A stretch of DNA of 53,766 nt from Methylophaga sp. (GTDB lineage Bacteria > Pseudomonadota > Gammaproteobacteria > Nitrosococcales > Methylophagaceae). Where the stretch lies: contig NVUI01000009.1 of assembly GCA_002733105.1 (NCBI GenBank), positions 2,438 through 56,203 of the forward strand. The letters run 5' to 3'. Of the stretch, positions 1 to 6,993 are shown piece after piece. The position numbers and the translations under genes are program-made. Positions within the stretch are counted from its first letter, which is position 1; every line of letters starts with the position of its first letter. The notes under the pieces were generated by a model. It was not told the origin of the DNA and searched no databases. It saw only the letters and a program-made list of their open reading frames with translations.

Positions 1-2
1 CC

Positions 3-239
3 TTATATCGGCGACTAGGCAATAGTCCGGTATTACGTGCTCAACACTATCAGGCAATATTTGATACACCCAACAGCGCAGAACAAGAACAAGCAATAGA
101 CGAGGCATTGATGCGAGGAGAAGTGTATGGCAGTCGTGATTTTCATCAAAAAATAGCGAAACGAATAAAGAGACCGACTCAATTGGCAGCGCATGGCGGC
201 GATAGAAAGAGTGATCATTACAAGAATCAAGCTGGCTGA
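3..239 (+). CDS. REP-associated (Y1/HUH-type) transposase, C-terminal part only
   Basis: An open frame enters from the left edge and runs 79 codons to TGA at 237-239. Visible motifs are RLGNSPVLR, then DEALMRGEVYGSRDF about residues 31-45, then a basic tail with GGDRKSDHYKNQAG. A short 'DEAL...G...GS..F' block followed by a basic glycine-rich tail is what I recall for the C-terminus of Y1-transposase proteins of the RAYT group. The HUH catalytic domain would lie outside the window, so activity cannot be judged. The stop is embedded in ctggctgaccccttg, a motif whose inverted form flanks the IS element at 1146-1160. The opposite-strand frame here is a shadow. Confidence 0.5.
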   Translation, partial: LYRRLGNSPVLRAQHYQAIFDTPNSAEQEQAIDEALMRGEVYGSRDFHQKIAKRIKRPTQLAAHGGDRKSDHYKNQAG

Positions 240-284
240 CCCCTTGATCTTACTTTAGGTGGTGGTAAGTTTGCTAGTGGGGCC

Positions 285-698
285 TTGACGGGAGCATTTT
301 CTCGGGCGTTTAATGATGAATATGAATATAGTCAGGGCACAAAGATATTGTCAATAAGGATGAAATTAGTATCTGTGAAAAGTTTCAGAAATTCTGGTTT
401 TCTAGCCAAATTTTTAGATGCCGTTGCATCAATTAAATATACCATTGGTTTTGAGAGGGTAGAAGGGCAATTCGAAAGAATTGACACAATAGTAAATACA
501 CGCCAGCTTTATAATTTGGATACAGGTCAGAATATTGGACAAGTTGAAGAGATAGGAAAATCATATGACGCTTTAAACGTCAATATGGATCCTATTGAAG
601 GGTATAGCGTTATAGAAAATACTACATTATACTCAAAAGATGTTGATTTAATAAATGGGGCAGTAATTCAGTTCAATCTCAATCTGGAGAGTAAGTAA
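285..698 (+). pseudogene. Orphan tail of a polymorphic-toxin-like protein (remnant) with unknown C-terminal region
   Basis: The frame is open from codon 240, directly after the transposase stop and in the same frame. It begins PLDLTLGGGKFASGALTG and continues AFSRAFNDE. A GGKFANGAxTGAFSRxFN-type stretch is typical of the end of RHS, hemagglutinin and other large polymorphic toxins, so this looks like the last piece of such a protein joined to a transposon edge. The following ~110 residues match nothing I recognise and have no catalytic motif I can name. TTG at 285 is the first possible start and ATG at 360 another; neither has a convincing ribosome site, so expression is doubtful. The stop is 3 nt before the lipoprotein gene, which suggests an old toxin/immunity-like arrangement (inference). 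Confidence 0.45.
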
Positions 699-701
699 GG
701 A

Positions 702-1121
702 GTGGACCTTATTAAGAAAATGATAATTATTTGTACACTAGTATTATTACTGGCGGCTTGCTCGGATGAAATAGAAGAAAATATTATTTTTTATGACACA
801 TATCTACAACAGACTGTAATAAAAGATTTAACTGAGAGGAATGTGAAATTCAGACTTGAAAATGGAAATTCATTATGGTTCTCTCACAATGATTCAGAAA
901 CTGTAGAATACATTTATAGTCAGGCTGTTTCAAATAGACCTATTCGATATGGTTTTTATGACTCTCAAAAGTATTTACTATTTATCTCTTTGCTCGAAGA
1001 GGAAGGTATTATAATTACGTCAGAAGCAATGGATAGTGACAATAGTATTGTGTGGGTTCCTATTGAGGCGCGAGAATCTGCAAGTATAATGTTTCACCAA
1101 GTAATTACTAATGCGGAATAA
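702..1121 (+). CDS. Small lipoprotein, possible immunity protein
   Basis: A GTG start lies right behind aaggag and gives 139 residues. The N-terminus has Lys-Lys at 5-6, then a hydrophobic run IIICTLVLLLAAC with Cys20 in an LAAC lipobox, so the mature protein should be a lipid-anchored periplasmic protein of about 120 residues. The acidic mature part has no family I recognise. It follows the toxin-tail remnant by 3 nt and is probably co-transcribed. Lipoprotein immunity proteins commonly follow secreted toxins, so immunity is a reasonable guess but only a guess. The AT-rich codon use resembles the adjoining remnant more than the core genes to the right. Confidence 0.55.
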   Translation: MDLIKKMIIICTLVLLLAACSDEIEENIIFYDTYLQQTVIKDLTERNVKFRLENGNSLWFSHNDSETVEYIYSQAVSNRPIRYGFYDSQKYLLFISLLEEEGIIITSEAMDSDNSIVWVPIEARESASIMFHQVITNAE

Positions 1122-1151
1122 TTAAAGAATTAAAGAATTAGGAATCAAAGG

Positions 1152-1160
1152 GGTCAGACT
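1152..1160. repeat. Left target-site duplication of the IS10-like element
   Basis: The 9 bases ggtcagact directly left of the element recur exactly at 2499-2507 directly right of it. Nine bases is the duplication length of IS10. Removing the element and one copy restores aaaggggtcagactcgattg. Confidence 0.9.
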
Positions 1161-2498
1161 CTGAGCAATCCCCACGAAATAGTCATTAAAAACAAATAAT
1201 TAATCTAATTTTAAGGAACTTTCACAGCATCTAATGATCTGATCAGTTACAACACATAACAGAGCAGAAAACACCGTGAAAGTAACTACTATTTTGAACC
1301 AACTTTTAATTGATGTCACGCCTTCAATGCATAAAGTAAGAAGAGCCAGTCTTAATGCCATGGTAACTAGCCTAATCTCAGGAGCACCCTGTTCTGTTAC
1401 AGGCCTAGGTAGAAATATAGAGAGTAAAACAAGTGAAAAACATCAAATAAAACGCAGTATGCGATGATGCAGTAATCCTCACTTGCAACATGAAACCGGA
1501 GCCATTTATTCACTCATGGCAAATCGTTTAATCGGCAAGCAACACCAGCCCATTATCTTAGTGGATTGGTCGGATTTAGATCCCCGTAAACAGCATTTCT
1601 TATTGCGCGCCTCTGTTGCGGTTGAAGGACGTGCTTTGACTGTGTTTGAGCAGACCTACCCTGTTACACAAAAAGAAAAACCTAATGTTCATCGGCTTTT
1701 TATGACAGCACTAAAGTCAATGCTGCCAGTAACATGCAAGCCTATTATTGTCAGTGATGCAGGGTTTCGTGTACCGTGGTTTAATCTGATTGAGTCATTG
1801 GGCTGGGATTATGTAGGACGCGTTAGGAATGCGACTTTCTGTAAAAACAAAACAGATGAAGACTGGCATCCCATAAAGGATTTATACGATAAGGCATCAT
1901 CAACAGAAAAGAGTTTAGGGGCATATCAATTGAGCAGAAGAACACCTTTTGACTGCTATATGGTCGTTTATAAACAAAAATCTAAGGGCAGGAAGAAATT
2001 AACAGTTACCGGCGAACATGCACGAAAAAATTCAAACTCCCTTTCAAATGCCAGCCGAGAAAAAGAGCCTTGGTTATTAGCCACATCATTGCCATCAAAA
2101 ACAGCACGAGAAGCAAAAAAGAGTGTCAAAATATATCGAACTCGGATGCAAATAGAAGAAAGCTTTAGAGATTTAAAAACAGGACTTAACTTCAATCAAA
2201 GTAATACTCGAACACGCAATTATTTGTCTGTTTTACTACTACTCGCTATGCTTGCTCAGCATGTATTATTTTTACTTGGTGTAGCGGTTAAACTCAGTAA
2301 GAAACACCTTAGATACCAAGCGAACTCTCTGAAAATACATACTGTTTTGTCTTACCAGTTTATTGGCTTAAGGGCTTTTCGAGATCGAAAATTAAAGCTA
2401 AAACGAGCAGATTGGGAGGCCGCTATCCAGAAAATACAGCAGTTGATACGAGAGCCACTTAATGTTTAACTATTCAATATTTCGTGGGGATCGCTCAG
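1161..2498 (+). mobile_element. IS10-like insertion sequence (IS4 family), 1338 bp
   Basis: The outer 21 bp at each end are inverted copies with one mismatch: CTGAGCAATCCCCACGAAATA at 1161-1181, and the reverse complement of 2478-2498, which has G at position 7. IS10 ends also begin CTGAG.GATCCCC and IS10 is 1329 bp, so length, ends and 9-bp duplication all agree. The single transposase frame is interrupted by TGA at 1465-1467, so this copy is probably not autonomous. Both termini look intact, so it could still be moved by a related transposase in trans (inference). Confidence 0.92.
1276..2469 (+). pseudogene. IS10-like transposase with an in-frame stop
   Basis: A single frame runs from GTG 1276 to TAA 2467-2469, apart from one TGA at 1465-1467 (codon 64). 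Before the stop it reads TGLGRNIESK and HQIKRSMR; after it, SNPHL, VDWSDLD, VSDAGFRVPW, GWDYVGRVR, EPWLLATSLP and MQIEESFRDLK. These follow IS10 transposase in order (ELGRN, IKRIDRLLGNRHL, VDWSD, SDAGF.VPW, EPWILATNLP, MQIEETFRDLK). VDWSD and SDAGF carry the first two Asp of the DDE triad and the YREK-like segment around QIEESFRDLK carries Glu. The stop sits where IS10 has Leu in DRLLGN, so one TTA-to-TGA change explains it. Without the stop the protein would be about 397 residues; IS10 has 402. Confidence 0.88.
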
Positions 2499-2532
2499 GG
2501 TCAGACTCGATTGATTTTAAATATACACAGCC

Positions 2533-2564
2533 ACATATAAACCACCCGAAGGTGGTTTATATGT
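2533..2564 (-). terminator. Perfect 14-bp hairpin beside the outermost ssrA-end copy
   Basis: Bases 2533-2546 and 2551-2564 are perfect reverse complements around CGAA. Read on the minus strand the loop is C(UUCG)G, an especially stable tetraloop. It begins two bases from the ssrA-end copy at 2566, so it is likely the terminator that once followed an intact ssrA. There is no strong U-run. Confidence 0.5.
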
Positions 2565-2565
2565 T

Positions 2566-2584
2566 TGGTGGAGACGGCGGGAAT
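2566..2584 (-). repeat. Attachment-site copy A: 19-bp duplicate of the ssrA 3' end
   Basis: tggtggagacggcgggaat is identical to 15203-15221, the 3' end of ssrA including its CCA. Sequence diverges at the next base (t versus c). This is the longest distant copy, so it marks the far end of a former or composite integration. Confidence 0.8.
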
Positions 2585-2590
2585 TGCTCA

Positions 2591-2656
2591 GCTCATCCAT
2601 GAGCTTCGGCCTTCGGCCCATCCTATCGGATGGCCAAAATTGTTCCCTACAATTTT
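2591..2656. repeat. Cluster of four adjacent small palindromes
   Basis: Four hairpins stand almost back to back: GCTCATccATGAGC (2591-2604), GGCCttcGGCC (2608-2618), CATCCtatcGGATG (2619-2632) and AAAATTGTtccctACAATTTT (2636-2656). They occupy most of the 147 bp between attachment copies A and B. No gene overlaps them convincingly. They may be a small mobile repeat, the leftover end of an earlier element, or a structured RNA. Confidence 0.6.
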
Positions 2657-2696
2657 GTGAACCCAGCGGTTTAGCTTCAACACCATAACCACAAAT

Positions 2697-2728
2697 AAAA
2701 AAGGCCACCCCTTTGGGTAGCCTTTTTT
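2697..2728 (-). terminator. Rho-independent terminator beside attachment copy B
   Basis: AAAAAAGGC.ACCC pairs with GGGT.GCCTTTTTT around a CTTT loop, leaving one mismatch. The A and T runs on both sides allow use in either direction. It lies three bases from ssrA-end copy B, in the position of an ssrA terminator. Confidence 0.75.
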
Positions 2729-2731
2729 ATT

Positions 2732-2745
2732 TGGTGGAGACGGCG
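2732..2745 (-). repeat. Attachment-site copy B: 14-bp duplicate of the ssrA 3' end
   Basis: tggtggagacggcg matches the last 14 bases of ssrA (minus strand, including CCA); the next bases (tcaat) differ. It is the inner left boundary of the satellite, because integrase-arm-like repeats begin 14 bp inside it at 2760. Confidence 0.75.
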
Positions 2746-2759
2746 TCAATCTAATTCAT

Positions 2760-2828
2760 GTTACCAGCGCTTATTATCACTATGCTGTGACTTTACAAAT
2801 TAAATTGTTACCACCATAGTTACCACCA
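2760..2828 (+). promoter_or_regulatory. Left integrase arm-type repeats (three GTTACCA sites)
   Basis: GTTACCA starts at 2760, GTTACCACCA at 2807 and again at 2819, all in the same direction. The right end of the element holds GTTACCACCA at 15047, GTTACCACT at 15068 and GTTACCA at 15080. The closer pair is 12 bp apart on both sides. Repeats shared only by the two ends of an integrase element are the signature of arm binding sites. The remainder of 2746-3030 holds no gene I can support, only an inverted repeat around 2830-2870 (ccttctttgct / agcaaagaagg). Confidence 0.65.
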
Positions 2829-3030
2829 AACCTTCTTTGCTAAGAAACCTTGTTTTTTTAGCAAAGAAGGTGCAGCCTCAACATAAACATTGCAAAATAT
2901 TTCGTAAAAGTTCTAGCTTGTCCTTCACAACATTAACCCCTGAAAATTACAATACAACATACCAGTTTAACCCTACCTGATCACTCGCCCAGATAAAATT
3001 GCCATACCTAAAAATAGGCCTGTTAGGTTT

Positions 3031-3492
3031 TTATTTATTCCTACCCCCAATAATAAGCAGCTTCCCAATAAATACTCCCATGTAGATATAGCCTAACAGA
3101 GCCTCAACCATCACAAAGAGTTTTACTTGATCGGTGTCAGGCCGAAAATCACCATAGCCTAATGTAGTCCATGTGACCACACTAAAATATATTGAATCAA
3201 GCCAATTTAATTTTACTAAAACCCCACCACTTACTGGTGTCACCACTCCAAAAGATTTGTATATTAATGCAAAATATCTAATTAATAATGGCAACATACA
3301 CAAGTAAAAATAAAGCTTTTCAAACTGAGGAGCACGTAAATATGAATAACTGTAATAACATGTCACACCAGCTATAACGAGAAGACTGCAAGTTAACCCC
3401 CAATACGTTGTTTCAGTTACGGTTAATAAAAAAGACAAAGCGACTGCAGATGACACTAGAAAAATAATTTCATTTTTTAATATAAAGTACAT
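3031..3492 (-). CDS. Potassium-channel-like membrane protein (Ion_trans_2 type)
   Basis: 153 residues with hydrophobic segments about 9-24, 31-47, 60-78, a pore region 97-112 and a last helix 124-148. The selectivity filter TTLGYGDF is at residues 109-116, followed by the outer helix, as in two-helix-pore potassium channels. No cytoplasmic RCK domain is present. It sits at the far end of the satellite, divergent from the putAbiC-like gene with about 200 bp between them. Ion-conducting membrane proteins can act as effectors in phage defence, so a defence role with its neighbour is possible, but the sequence alone shows only the channel fold. Confidence 0.8.
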   Translation of the reverse strand: MYFILKNEIIFLVSSAVALSFLLTVTETTYWGLTCSLLVIAGVTCYYSYSYLRAPQFEKLYFYLCMLPLLIRYFALIYKSFGVVTPVSGGVLVKLNWLDSIYFSVVTWTTLGYGDFRPDTDQVKLFVMVEALLGYIYMGVFIGKLLIIGGRNK

Positions 3493-3703
3493 GACTGTCC
3501 CACCTAAACCACTCTAAGCTAGCTAATAGTAGGCTTGATTTTGTATTGCATAGATCCATCTACTCATTCATGTGTTTGTTATCAACGGACTATATCACCG
3601 TACCGCCTCTCAATATTATAATTTTGCATGCTAGTTAGAATGATAGGATAGAAGTTACACGCATAGAATCACTCCATATCAGCAAGAGTATATGAGGAAA
3701 ATT

Positions 3704-4480
3704 ATGAATTATGTAGAAGAGAAAAGAACAAAAAGTTATCCCTTGCTTGTTAAGTTATTGCTTGTCCTGACTGCTATCGCTGCAATTATTGCCTTGATCG
3801 GAGTTTACGTCTATTACGACCACTTTGGCCGTGATAACTTCTGGAATTTTGGCAATCAAGAATCATTTGGTCTCTTTGGTGACTACATCGGTGGTTTACT
3901 TAACCCCATTTTGACGTTTCTCACTGTAGCTTTGCTTGTCTGGTCAATACAAATCCAAATCAAAGAGTTACAAAAAAGTACTAGTGCCCTTGAAGAAACA
4001 AAAATAGCGCATCAAGAACAGCTAGCTCTAAACATCAAAGAATCAGAACGCAAGCAGTTGCATGATAGTTCAAATATGCATATTAAAAACTGTGAAGACT
4101 TATTAAATAAACCTATATTTGAATTGTTTGTTAACCATAGAAATCACATGTTAAGTATCTACGATATGATTCACGATCCAAAGTATCAGGGTAAAAGCCC
4201 CATAAATGACCTACTTTATACTTTCCCAACAATATTAGAGCAAGGAAACGACTCAAATGCACGTCATCTTTACTCGATTAAGAACCAACTTGCCTTTTCG
4301 ATATCAACCGTCTGCAGTCTAATTACATACTTGAAATTAAATGCTTTGCGTCACTCTTGGGACTCAAGAGTTCAAACTCTTATGGTCGAGTGTAAAGAAA
4401 TAAATATATTGTCCGAAGAGGAGTTCAATGATTTTAAACTGGCATTATTAGGAGCAAATGAAATGGCAAAACCCACTTAG
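3704..4480 (+). CDS. Putative abortive-infection membrane protein (putAbiC-like)
   Basis: I prefer ATG 3704 (258 residues) over ATG 3692, because gagg at 3694-3697 then sits at a normal distance as ribosome site. Two helices are predicted at about 17-38 and 64-83. Between and into the second lies FGLFGDYIGGLLNPIL, followed by a coiled-coil-like segment IQIQIKELQKSTSALEE. The helix / GDyxGGxLNPiltfltv.all / coiled-coil arrangement is what I associate with the 'putative phage abortive infection protein' family (putAbiC). The C-terminal ~150 residues are cytoplasmic and unremarkable. It is the only sizeable plus-strand gene in the island and is AT-rich, consistent with acquired cargo. Mechanism unknown. 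Confidence 0.65.
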   Translation: MNYVEEKRTKSYPLLVKLLLVLTAIAAIIALIGVYVYYDHFGRDNFWNFGNQESFGLFGDYIGGLLNPILTFLTVALLVWSIQIQIKELQKSTSALEETKIAHQEQLALNIKESERKQLHDSSNMHIKNCEDLLNKPIFELFVNHRNHMLSIYDMIHDPKYQGKSPINDLLYTFPTILEQGNDSNARHLYSIKNQLAFSISTVCSLITYLKLNALRHSWDSRVQTLMVECKEINILSEEEFNDFKLALLGANEMAKPT

Positions 4481-4793
4481 ATATATCTAAAATTATCAGC
4501 TATTACTTGGACGTCCTTTGCTTGCAGTTCTTCATCTGTCAGTGTTGAGACCTATCATAAATAGTTGCTTTTTTATCGTGTCAGTAAACCCTTCTTTTCC
4601 TCTGTAAAACACTGAGGTTTTCATGCTCTCAAGAAAGGTGTATATTTAATCTAAGACTTTAACTTCTATTCGTCTGGAGTTGCTTTTTAAGTAACCATTT
4701 CATGCATTGCGACATGATCTTATGTTTCCCAGAGGGTTGTTAAAGTCTTTTTTTTTGGCTTATCCACAGTCACTCAAAGTACAGAGTATATCA

Positions 4794-4943
4794 ATGACAA
4801 ACTATGAATTAGGTATATTTCTCAGGCCATTATTTGCTATCGCTATTATCATTTTAGTTGTTAAGCCAATAGCATTCCTAATAAAGAAAGTGCTTCCTAC
4901 AGGTAAAGTAAAAGACGCTCTATTTAAACAACGATGGCCTTAG
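4794..4943 (+). CDS. Small membrane protein
   Basis: 49 residues from ATG 4794, an in-frame internal start of a longer open frame beginning at 4707. One strong hydrophobic segment (residues about 11-30, rich in Ile/Leu/Val) is followed by a Lys-rich tail. It ends exactly where the convergent minus-strand gene ends (4943/4944). I see no clear ribosome site. In a satellite a 49-residue one-helix protein could be a lysis, superinfection or immunity factor, but no family is recognised. Confidence 0.4.
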   Translation: MTNYELGIFLRPLFAIAIIILVVKPIAFLIKKVLPTGKVKDALFKQRWP

Positions 4944-6992
4944 TTAATTTTGATTAGCCAATAAACTACCTACAATAGGTGCTGCTCGGTTTGTATATTT
5001 CATTGGAATTGATGACATAATTCTTTCGTTCATCTTACGTAGAAGATCGGCTCTGACAGTTGGATCTACAGGTAAGCCTTCAAGTGCTTTTCCTGCCGTC
5101 TTATTGTCTCCCCATAACTTAACCATATCCTTAAGGATCGGCACACCTTTAGCACCTGATCCAACATAATTACGTAATGTGGGTGCTGAATTAGAATGGT
5201 TTACTGAGGAGAAAGGTGGTTGGTACGTCAAGTCTCTGCCAACACGTCCTAATTTATACAGCTTTTCAACATCATTAGGGAATAATACTTCTAATTTCTT
5301 ACGACCAATACTATTCAATGCTTTGTTATAAGCTGCCCCACTAAATGTACCATCTGTACCCTGTCTTTGTGTTGAGGCCATATTAAGCATTTCAATGACT
5401 TCACCTCGAAGGTTAGCCCATGCTTGCTTGCCCCCTTCTGCTTGTTCTAATGTGCCTCTTAATGCTTTCAAATCATTAAGTGAATGGCTTTTAACGATGT
5501 TCTTTATTGCACTGTCGGCGTTCATCTTGCCATTAGTAATTTTTGCTACGATGCTTTGTTCAAACTCAGAGAACCTTGCTTTAGCTGCTTGTCGTGCGCC
5601 AGCATAAGCATCATCACCAATAGCGCTAAATACATCATTATCTAGCTCATCAATAATCAAGCCTTTTACTCTCGCTAATGAACGCTCATTACCGTCACTC
5701 AAGTTATTTACAAACTTTCTTAATCCTTCTGCTTGGTTGATAGTTAGTGTTTGTCCAGTAGGTACGCCTTCAGCATCAAACACGCCATAACGCTGTAACC
5801 TTCTAGCAACTGAATTTGCTATTTTGTCCACACTGGCATCATCTGATAATTCGGACAGTTTGGCACTAAAGCTATCCAAAGTAATGCCGTCTATGTTGCC
5901 ATACTGTCGTTGTGCTCGCTCATACAACTTACCCACTGCTTTTTGTGTCGATGCAAATCGATTATTAACAGCTGTCACTATGGATTGACCAGAGTCGATA
6001 ACATCATCAACAGAACGACCGCTTTGTTTTGCTAAATCATCAAAGATATCAGTAAATTGTCTGTTTTGGTTGAGTAGTCTGCCTGTTATCTCATCACCTA
6101 CACCATCAACCTTTTGAAGGTTACGCTCTTGTGTCCATAGTTTTGGGTTTCGGGTTACTTGACCTGTCATCGGTGCTTTATTGCCGGTAAAGCCTAACTC
6201 TTGCGCCTCAGACATTCTCAGTAAAGATGCTTCATCAATAACACCATTTGTTTTTAACTGTTGCATAGCAGGAGCTGAAATATTTTTCCTATACTTTGCA
6301 GGTACATTTATATTATCAAGAGCATTAGCAACTAAACCTTTTCTTTTAGGCAGATCCATAATATTGCGTTTAAAGGTATCAACCGCCCTTGTCACCCCAT
6401 GTGTAACACCTTTGACTACTGCGGGTGCTGCAGCGCCACCAGCAACGCCTAAGGCTATCTGAGTGGCTTTGCTATCACCTTCTTTGGTAAACATATTCCC
6501 AGCAATTACACCACCTTCAACCGCACCAACCCCCATTGCCCATGGAAGTGATGCAGGTAGTGTTGCCATCATTGCAGGTAAGGTTGGAGCAATCTGTCCA
6601 AGTACTCGTGCAGTATCAAAGCCTTCACCTTGATCATATTCATAACGATTAACTTCTTCAGTGACTTCTTTAGTGTATTGCTCACCTGCTTCTGGATCAG
6701 TTGCATTAAGGTAGTTTTGCTTAACACCCTGTCCTATATCCATCATGCCCCTACCCATTCTAGCCATAAAGGGTACATCGACTTTAGGCTTTCCAAATTG
6801 CATACTACGACTTTTCATATCACTAGACATTGCGCTGGATATAACAGGAGCTTGTTCTGGTTCGCTAACTGTTAGACTGCCATTCGTGTTTTGAAGTGAA
6901 ACTAATGCTTTCGCATATTTCTGTTGAGCCTCAACATCACCTGACTTTTTTGCCTGTTTATAGGCTTGTGCAATAACAGCCTTCTTATCCAT
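4944..6992 (-). CDS. Putative phage internal virion / DNA ejection protein
   Basis: 682 residues from ATG 6990-6992, which follows the upstream stop (6994) by one base; the longer frame to 7031 would overlap that gene and is unlikely. The start AYKQAKKSGDVEAQQKYAKA is like the short helical N-termini of many phage internal proteins ('A...A..AGD..AA..'). A Gly/Ala/Pro-rich hydrophobic stretch at about 130-190 could insert in a membrane, and the rest is helical. Size, position last in a structural train and this pattern resemble P22 gp16/gp20-type ejection proteins (family resemblance only). No enzymatic motif is seen. Confidence 0.5.
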   Translation of the reverse strand: MDKKAVIAQAYKQAKKSGDVEAQQKYAKALVSLQNTNGSLTVSEPEQAPVISSAMSSDMKSRSMQFGKPKVDVPFMARMGRGMMDIGQGVKQNYLNATDPEAGEQYTKEVTEEVNRYEYDQGEGFDTARVLGQIAPTLPAMMATLPASLPWAMGVGAVEGGVIAGNMFTKEGDSKATQIALGVAGGAAAPAVVKGVTHGVTRAVDTFKRNIMDLPKRKGLVANALDNINVPAKYRKNISAPAMQQLKTNGVIDEASLLRMSEAQELGFTGNKAPMTGQVTRNPKLWTQERNLQKVDGVGDEITGRLLNQNRQFTDIFDDLAKQSGRSVDDVIDSGQSIVTAVNNRFASTQKAVGKLYERAQRQYGNIDGITLDSFSAKLSELSDDASVDKIANSVARRLQRYGVFDAEGVPTGQTLTINQAEGLRKFVNNLSDGNERSLARVKGLIIDELDNDVFSAIGDDAYAGARQAAKARFSEFEQSIVAKITNGKMNADSAIKNIVKSHSLNDLKALRGTLEQAEGGKQAWANLRGEVIEMLNMASTQRQGTDGTFSGAAYNKALNSIGRKKLEVLFPNDVEKLYKLGRVGRDLTYQPPFSSVNHSNSAPTLRNYVGSGAKGVPILKDMVKLWGDNKTAGKALEGLPVDPTVRADLLRKMNERIMSSIPMKYTNRAAPIVGSLLANQN

Positions 6993-6993
6993 A

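Noticed and set aside
33-230. Minus-strand 65-residue open frame
   Set aside because: Antisense to the transposase tail; no ribosome site, and the composition is that of a shadow.
1465-1467. TGA in the transposase as selenocysteine or programmed readthrough
   Set aside because: The family has Leu here and no supporting RNA structure is evident; a point mutation is simpler.
2517-2708. Minus-strand 63-residue open frame
   Set aside because: It runs across a hairpin, an attachment copy and four palindromes, so it is not a plausible gene.
2760-2828. GTTACCACCA repeats as a CRISPR array
   Set aside because: Repeats are only 7-10 bp with irregular short spacing, and no cas gene is near; integrase arm sites fit better. 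I saw no CRISPR array in the window.
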